A stretch of DNA of 64,000 nucleotides from Takakia lepidozioides (lineage: Eukaryota; Streptophyta; Takakiopsida; Takakiales; Takakiaceae), in the NCBI GenBank assembly GCA_030704615.1, contig CM060732.1, positions 68,553,053 through 68,617,052 on the forward strand, given 5' to 3'. The translations under genes were made by a program, and so were the position numbers. Positions 57,977 through 64,000 of this stretch are shown one piece after another. How positions within the stretch are numbered: position 1 is the stretch's first letter; each line of letters opens with the position of its first letter. Below the pieces are notes generated by a model. The model was not told where the DNA came from and did no database searches. It saw only the letters and a list, made by a program, of their open reading frames with translations.

Positions 57977-58239
57977 TCATTTCACCTTCTCAGCACTTGT
58001 GTTCTCAGCTATACGAGAGGTACTCTCTGGGGTGGAGCCTTTGGCCAAAAGAGACTTGAGAGCATTCATCTTCTGAGGACGCACTAGAGACAGCAATGCC
58101 TGTGACTGGGCCAATGCCGTAAACTCGCTGTCCAGCTTCTCCTTCAGGTCTTGATCCTCTTCCTTCTCTTTCGACTTTTGTGCCTGCATTTGAGCTTGGT
58201 TGACCACTTAGTATCATTAAAATCCTCTCGAACATCTGG
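57977..58239 (-). pseudogene. NOP14: Captured NOP14 exon fragment, antisense inside transposon
   Basis: Minus strand: FERILM, a small disruption, then VNQAQMQAQKSKEKEEDQDL, KEKLDSEFTALAQSQALLSL, VRPQKMNALKSLLAKGSTPE and a stop. This matches the conserved plant NOP14 segment KEKEEDEKL...ALLSLTRPSKMNALKALV. NOP14 is a nucleolar factor for 40S ribosomal subunit assembly. Only this exon-sized piece is present. It sits exactly where the transposase catalytic core is missing and runs against the transposase frame, as in Pack-type gene capture. Confidence 0.65.
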
Positions 58240-58334
58240 AAGGTGGTGAGAGATTTGGTTCATGCAAGCGCAAACTGGACACCCCTCCGGGATCGGACGG
58301 TGATTCGCATCGACATGGTAGGGATAACTTTTCG

Positions 58335-59318
58335 GTGCCACGTGTGCCCGTGCCACCGACTTTCGTGCAATCAAAATCCTTTGTGGGTGAATCTTCCTCG
58401 ACAGAGTTCACGGAGTCGACAACTACAACTACACGTGAAAAAGGGGCGAACCTGCTGCCCATCCAGGAGTCTGATTGTGCAGACGCGCAGTGGCACATAG
58501 AACGAACTCTGCAAGGCTCGAAGGTGAAATGTTCCGCTATCAGGGCAACGTCCTTTGTGAAGTGCACATCTATGATTTGTAGAGCCCATGCAGGGACTCC
58601 AGCCCCAACTTTCACAGGGTTATTCAAGCATTATAGTGCGCGGGAGGCCAGGCCTCACAAGTTTTGGTTTTGTCCTGATGACATAAAACGTTGCGTGATG
58701 GGAACTATCCGTGATTTGGTGATAAGCAAACCTCAAATCCCAAAAGTTTGGCCAGTTAAGATGGGAACTGCACTGTCTACATAGGAAATTGACATGATGG
58801 AGGATGCAGGATTTCGACTCCCAAGAGGACCAACTGTCATAACAGTTAATTCTTCGCATGATTTTCCTTCCCCATTTCCTGCGCGCTCTCCACTTGGCAA
58901 CGATTGGCCAACGAAAAGAAATGGAAAGGTGGTCCGGCGGGTTGAGGCAAGTGTAGAGCACGAGTACAAGATTGAATCAGCGAAAACCCTTCAGTGTCGG
59001 GTCACCCACGTTGTCGATGTTCCCCCACCAGGCTACGGACGGGTGTATAGTATGGTGACGATGGGATCTGTTATTCACAACACGGCGTACGAGGTAACAG
59101 TTTCCAATTTCCCAGATTGCACTTGCCCAGACTTCAAAAACACAATCTCCAGATCTCTGGGAAAGAGAGGCAAATTTGTGCCATGCAAACATTTGTACTA
59201 CATGTACATTCAGATGATGTTTTGTGATCCAAAAATAGACACCTACATTCACCAATGTACGATGGGGCTTGCTGATGTTATGACACTACTTGAGCGAGAT
59301 AGTACTGCACGAGTTTGA
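58335..59318 (+). pseudogene. SWIM-family transposase, C-terminal part with SWIM zinc finger
   Basis: Plus strand, open except for an in-frame TAG at 58782-58784. First half: Ser/Thr-rich (STEFTESTTTTTREK), then DAQWHIERTLQGSKVKCSAI and ARPHKFWFCPDDIKRCV. Second half: a basic region (WPTKRNGKVVRRVEASVEHE) and a SWIM finger VSNFPDCTCPDF ... KFVPCKHLYYMYIQ with the CxC...CxH ligands. SWIM fingers are common C-terminal modules of Mutator-like transposases and FAR1-type proteins. Belongs with the N-terminal part at 56630. Confidence 0.7.
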
Positions 59319-60062
59319 GATGCTATCAGGCATGACCTTGCAAAGCCTGGGCTGTTTTTCTGTGACGTCCGGTGGCAGATGACAAAGTCGCCTTTATATG
59401 GAAAAAGCTTCAGGCTGTTTCATGCCAGCACTTTCTTCACTCAGAAGCCATCCCCTACCCCACGTCATGATCAAAATAGATGGCAATGCTTTGTACACTT
59501 TCTACACTTTGTGCACTTTCCAATTTCAACCGTGCTTTCTGAATATACCCCAGTCTTACATGGACCTTCACTACTGCCATTGTTTATACGTCTTGTATAC
59601 TGTTTCGAATAAAAAGTACGTGAGGGAAATTCATACAACTCAAAGCAGTAGAGGATGGCCTGCTTCATTCAACATCCTTCAAAGTTCTTTCCCCCCAAAT
59701 GTTGTTGCTCTCATCCATTGCACATTCATCCGTATTTGGACGTCCCTCATTCATCCAACATTCATCCTACATTCATCCATTCGACAGACCCATTCATCTG
59801 TACGGATTTCCTCTCGCACTACTCTCAAATTTCCATTCGTGTCTTGCGTATGTTACCCCCGTAAACCGTAAACGTCGTCCCCATAGCAATAGGTTTTGTT
59901 TTTCCCACGGCTACAGGATCCGCTTTCATTCTATGCTCACGCTTAAGAAATGTGCTCACACTTAGGAAATGTGCTCACACTTAACGAAGTCCGCTCACGC
60001 TTAGTCCGCTAAGCATGAGCGCGCTCACGCGCTAGCTTCCCTCGTTTGAAGCGACGCAGTCC
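59319..60062. other. Transposon right-end DNA with short iterated motifs
   Basis: 59708-59800 repeats ATTCATCC-type units. 59936-60043 repeats GCTCACGCTTA / GCTCACACTTA about five times and ends GAGCGCGCTCACGCGC. Iterated short motifs are usual near Mutator-like and similar termini, where they bind transposase. A matching left end was not found. Confidence 0.5.
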
Positions 60063-60194
60063 GTAGATCATGTGGCACGGCTGGCAGCACAGTGTGTGGC
60101 AGAGCGAGGACAGGACCGGCCATCAATACAACAAGTGCTGCAGGGGCTCGTACAATCAGGGCAGGGCATAAATTCTAGAAAGCACTTCATGTGA
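60063..60194 (+). pseudogene. Receptor-like kinase C-terminal fragment
   Basis: Plus strand, 43 codons to a TGA: VDHVARLAAQCVAERGQDRP then SIQQVLQGLVQSGQ. It matches protein kinase subdomain XI (A..C...RPS...V...L) of plant receptor-like kinases. No other kinase sequence is adjacent. It is either a lone exon remnant or another captured fragment next to the SWIM transposon. Confidence 0.5.
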
Positions 60195-60515
60195 CCTCCT
60201 CCATCTCTGATGGTGTACCAATGTTATGTCCGCTTTTTGATGGTATTTACTCCATTGGAGAATGATGAAACTTTCCCAAGGACTTCAGAACAATCCATGA
60301 AGAATTGTAAGTAACATCAGGTCGTCCGCTGGTCGTCCCACCATTGTCCCACCATCTCCCCATCCCGGAGATGGTTAGGTCGCCCCACCATGGGCCATCG
60401 GTCGCCCGTCGCCGTCAGTTGCCCTGCGAATGTTCGGCGGTCCACCGTCGCCTGAATTGATCGGCAGACATCAGAGACCTGGAACCTCCACATAAGATTC
60501 TTATGACGAGAATTC
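60195..60515. other. Intergenic, nothing recognised
   Basis: Contains repeated CGTCCCACCAT/CGCCCCACCAT blocks at 60330-60390. No gene motif. Confidence 0.4.
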
Positions 60516-61703
60516 CACTACTACGTTTAGGGCGAGGGGGGGGGGGGTTTAGCGATGCCCAGTGACCTCCAACCGCCGCGATTAGCGACGGAAATACTCT
60601 ACGGCGCCCGGGGCGCGCTGGGGGCATTTTGTGGCGTCGAGAAGTTGCAGAGACGTCGGTCCCGGAACGTATCTATATTAGCATCGTCGGGGAATCGCAA
60701 ACCCACCGGGACCCCCCGGCCGCGGCGCCGGCGCAACTTGCGACGTCCGCACATCCCAATAATAATTTTTTTTTTTTTAAAAATTCCTAGGAAAATTTGA
60801 ATTTGAAATTGAAATTTGAATTTCAAAAACTAGTTGACCATTGACTCCAGTTTTGTCCAATGGCAATTCATACATTGTCCTACATATATTAGGCAATGCA
60901 TACTTGAACCTATGACCTCCACATTATAACATTTCTAAGACACTATGCATTAACCAACAAATCTACAATACATCTATGTATTACAAAAACAGTCCAAATA
61001 TATATATATATATATATCAAGAGTTAGCTCCTAGTGACTACATTATCTCAATCCTATCATTGTGTTCCAGATTATGCGTACTCTTCAGGAGCTCTCACAG
61101 CTGGAACTTGCATCGAGACTTGTCCCCAGAGTTCTTCAAGAACAAATAATCTATCAATGGTCTAAGTTTTGCATAGCTGCATTGCAACTTATTGTTAGAC
61201 AGTGGTTGTAGTCTCAGGATGCCAAACCCATTATGCTCTACAATCTACTCCCAGAATCAATTTTTTGCGACGCCCCCAGGACGCCAGAGGATCGCAGCCC
61301 CAGCGACGTTTTTGCGACGGCCGGACGCTACTGCGACGGCGGGGAATCGTCAAAAAAAAATTATAAATATTAAAATTATTAAAATTTATTATTTAAATAA
61401 TAATAATAATAATAAAACGGGCAGCGACGTTGCGACGCCTCGTTGCGATTCCCCGGCGTCGCAGTAAATGGTTGCGACGCCAGGGCGTCGTAACCTCCCC
61501 CAGCGCGTTGGCGGGGGAATGAGGTCAGGTCCCTTTCCGGCGACGGCATGACATCGCAAGATGCCACAACCTCGTTTGAGCGCCGGCGTTGCGACGCCCT
61601 GACGTCGCAAGTCCTGGGCCAGGCGCCTACGCGACGCTGCAGTCGAAGGGGGGTCGGCGCGCCCGGGGTCCCGACATCGCTAACCCCCCTAAATGTAGTA
61701 GTG
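60516..61703. mobile_element. Non-autonomous CACTA-type transposon
   Basis: Left end CACTACTACGTTTAGGG (60516) and right end, read inward, CACTACTACATTTAGGG (61703) form terminal inverted repeats. Both continue with a G-run and TTAGCGATG. The flanking trinucleotides are TTC and CTC, a near match to the 3-bp duplication of CACTA elements. The 1.19-kb interior codes for nothing recognisable. Subterminal DNA is packed with GCGACG/CGTCGC units, as in the transposase-binding repeats of this superfamily. The middle is AT-rich with a TA microsatellite at 60999-61017. Confidence 0.75.
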
Positions 61704-62213
61704 CTCCCACATGGTCCTCTCCGAGTTCGTCCCACATAATGACCTCATCGGAAATGCAAACTTGGACCCATCTTTTGTATTTCATGGCACTCCCATTATC
61801 TCCAAGAAGCAAGCATTGGAAGTTTTTTCAACTGTTTTATCCCAGACCGAATCAGGTATCCTCCAACTTTTCTCTGTCCTCCGAAACCTCCTTCGCTTCA
61901 AGGTCCATATTACCGGGCTCATTGTCCTGTTGTCCCTTGGGGGGAAAACAAATATTCATGTTGAACTCATCTCCGCTGTATCTTTTCAAATGAACGTTAC
62001 GAACATCCCAAACAACGGATGCCCCAGTGCTTTTTCCCCAATTCTCAACATCCATATGGGGGTAAGGGAGAGGATTTGATCCATGTGCACCATCCCAAGA
62101 GATAATAATAACATATATCATTATATAGAGAGTATGCCGGTGAGACACATCAATATCTGAAGCGAGACATTTGTTTGTTTGTTTGTTTGTTGGCTCTGTC
62201 CTGCAAGGGATAG
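61704..62213. other. Intergenic, nothing recognised
   Basis: 61711-62079 is open on the plus strand but has no recognisable motif. 62170-62191 is a TTTG microsatellite. Immediately beyond begins the dispersed GC-rich repeat. Confidence 0.35.
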
Positions 62214-62557
62214 TGTCGCGGCCCTTCGCCAGGGTAGGAGGTTCGGGACACAAAAGGGGTTGCCCCTGTGGTGGGGGCAGTGGTAACAATAGATACGGGG
62301 GCTGAAGCACCCTTGAGTGGCCAAGGCACTCAAGGAGGCGGAGGCGCTCACTAGGTGGAACCCCGCACACTGGGTTGCGGTGGGGGTGGTTCCACGAGGG
62401 GTGATGGTAGCTTAGTGGGACTTAGTGGGGGTGGCATAAGACTCACCATGGGGCGGAGACCTTGTGGTGGGAGTCGTGGGGAGTCTTGGAACTCATCACG
62501 GTCCAATGGGGCCGTGGTGGGTGGGCCAAGACTCACCGCGACTCACCACCGGGAATC
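62214..62557 (+). repeat. Dispersed GC-rich repeat, copy 2
   Basis: Starts TGTCGCGGCCCTTCGCC; inverted relative to the copy at 48450-48794 and highly similar over its whole length. Beyond its end (GGGAATCGAGGG) the two copies differ completely, so both ends of the repeat are defined by the comparison. Confidence 0.8.
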
Positions 62558-62940
62558 GAGGGTCTTCGTGGTGGTTCGCCATAAAAGGACGGTGTTGTTT
62601 GTGAAACCCCCGTGGACAGTCATAAAAATATATAGGAAGTAGTAACCCCGAGAACGGTGCAAGCCCGTTGGTGACCAAAAACTAATGAGTGAGCGAGCGA
62701 GCTGGAAAGCGATCAAGGAGTGGGGAGCTATTCCGGACTGTCATCTACCAAAGGGAAATTTCACTAGGCCCAAATTGGTGGAGGGTCTTTTGGAGGAGCA
62801 AAGGGGGACCGTTATGTCCCGGTGAGCAGCCGAAGGTCCGAGTTGGCCCGGCGGCCAGTTTGGGAGTTAGGCGCGCGCATCAAAGCGAGTAACTATGACT
62901 TGAATGGGAGCTTACCGAAGTGAGGTGCGCGACAAATAGA
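62558..62940. other. Possible retroelement leader, no gene
   Basis: Contains GGTGCAAGCCCGTTGGTGACC (62657 on) and GC-rich sequence with AAGCGAG motifs. It could be LTR/leader DNA of an element whose LTR-like part is the repeat just before it. No protein domain seen. Confidence 0.25.
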
Positions 62941-63235
62941 GGCATTGTGGAGACTTCTTGCCTAGGCGGAGAACGGCGAACTAGGCTTATCCATTAAGCC
63001 TAGAGACAGATAGAGAGAGCCTAGTCATTAGAGGGGTGATGGGACCCACAAGAGGTAGATGCATTGTGGAGATATCTTTAGGGAGAGAACTCGGCTTATC
63101 CATTAAGCCTAGAGAGAGAGAGCCCCTAGTCTTTAGAGGGTTGATGGGACCCATAGAATAGAGGCATAGTGGATACATCTTTAGGGAGAGAACTAGGCTT
63201 ATCCTTTAAGCCTAGTCTATGGAGGGTTCATGGGA
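62941..63235. repeat. Tandem repeat, three units of about 103-119 bp, each with a hairpin
   Basis: Units begin GGCATTGTGG (62941), TGCATTGTGG (63060) and GGCATAGTGG (63163). Each contains AGGCTTATCC then WTTAAGCCTAG, a 7-bp inverted repeat, followed by a GA-rich run and GGTGATGGGACCCA-like sequence. Confidence 0.85.
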
Positions 63236-64000
63236 ATGATTCATGAAGCCCTAGAAAAAGTATAAAACAACAACCACAAAATCACCAAAGGACAGAGCCT
63301 CTTGTGGCAGAGCCGCTTGTTTTGTTTTGTTTTGCTTTGTAGTGTAGCGTTGAGATGCCCCAAACCGCATGGCCCCAAACCGCGGGCCCAGCCCTGGTGC
63401 TTGGTAACCTTGAAAGCCCTTGATGAGGAGAGGTGCATCCGCTTGGTCTCATGATTGTTGGACGTACAGTGTGGGATGTCGAATTTCAAGTACTTTTGGT
63501 CGTTGGAAATTCGCGAAATATAACAAAGTGGGCTTTCCTAGGACAATGATTGGAGCCTTGACAAGAGATATATCAATAATGATTCACTATATTGTTACTC
63601 AATAAATTCATAGAAACACAAATTGGGCCTTGACATGGGAGAGTCGCCCTTGGATACATAAGATATTGCACTTGGGCTTAAGATGACACTGGACATTTCG
63701 GCCTCTAGGGTAGAACACCCTAAGACCAACCAAATAAGGAGAAATTACACTCTACAGATCAGACAATTAGATGAAATTCATCCATTCTTCATCCATTGGA
63801 AAGCTTATGAGGTAGGCTACCACATGAAAAAACAAAAAAAAAACTTAGTTTTGGCCCAGAATTAATACATGTACGAAAACTTCAAGTATAAGGGGTCCAA
63901 ATGAGGTGCGAGAAGTCAAATAGGCACTTGGCCTTTCCATGGCCATTGCCATTGATCTCTATTAACATTATTAATGATATCTATGACCATTGTCAACCCA
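63236..64000. other. No gene recognised
   Basis: 63318-63338 is a TTTTG/TTTTGC repeat. 63683-63865 is a short open plus-strand stretch without motifs. 63830-63842 is an A run. Nothing supports a gene to the right edge. Confidence 0.4.

Noticed and set aside
1-64000. Bacterial-style features, CRISPR arrays, rRNA or complete tRNA genes
   Set aside because: None seen. Spliced genes and plant transposons show this is nuclear eukaryotic DNA; the direct repeats present are too few or too long for CRISPR, and the tRNA-like boxes lack a cloverleaf.

Overview
The window is nuclear DNA of a land plant, most likely a seed-free vascular plant (fern or lycophyte type). Evidence: spliced genes with GT-AG introns of 0.1-5 kb, organelle-targeted proteins (TatA/Tha4, an RFC3-like S6 protein), decayed PLS-type PPR genes, a CYP703-type P450, and dense, mostly broken transposable elements. 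The lineage is an inference from style; nothing here fixes the species. No rRNA gene, canonical tRNA gene or CRISPR array was seen.

Left part (1-16 kb). 1-665 (-) is the broken 3' end of a PPR gene. 1027-2231 (-) encodes the thylakoid twin-arginine translocase subunit TatA. About 3.2-4.93 kb (+) is an RFC3-like organellar S6-family gene. 5.2-5.4 kb (-) is a possible terminal exon of an unknown membrane protein; a 5'-truncated LINE with an 18-bp target duplication sits 11 bp upstream of its splice acceptor. 7.5-8.65 kb (-) is a second PPR pseudogene, 8.85-10.15 kb (-) an unidentified spliced and apparently damaged gene, and 11.17-13.44 kb (-) a dead hAT transposase. 13.5-16 kb is repeats and palindromes, including a 95-nt near-perfect hairpin.

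Centre (16.6-43.5 kb, +). One very long gene encodes the plant homologue of Integrator complex subunit 1 (INTS1). I could place 31 exons with mutually consistent splice phases, about 2,440 codons ending in a stop at 43,507-43,509. One intron (26,986-32,422) holds an essentially full-length 4.84-kb antisense LINE with a 15-bp target-site duplication. Other introns carry a SINE with target duplication, a second tRNA-like SINE head, foldback DNA, and tiny LINE-tail insertions.

Right part (44-64 kb). 46.1-48.45 kb (-) is a damaged Ty3/gypsy pol whose integrase ends in a canonical C4HC3 PHD finger. 49.5-52.6 kb is a second gypsy element with gag forward and protease inverted. 52.6-53.04 kb is another LINE piece and 53.13-53.33 kb (-) a Rossmann-fold exon. 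54.15-56.13 kb (-) is a nearly intact CYP703-like gene with a single one-base deletion. 56.6-59.3 kb (+) is a SWIM/zinc-cluster transposase whose core is missing and replaced by an antisense piece of the nucleolar gene NOP14. 60.06-60.19 kb is a receptor-kinase tail fragment, 60.52-61.70 kb a non-autonomous CACTA element, and 62.2-63.2 kb a dispersed GC-rich repeat followed by tandem repeats.

The apparently functional host genes are TatA, the RFC3-like gene and INTS1, with CYP703 nearly so. The rest is a record of transposon insertion, truncation, gene capture and decay.
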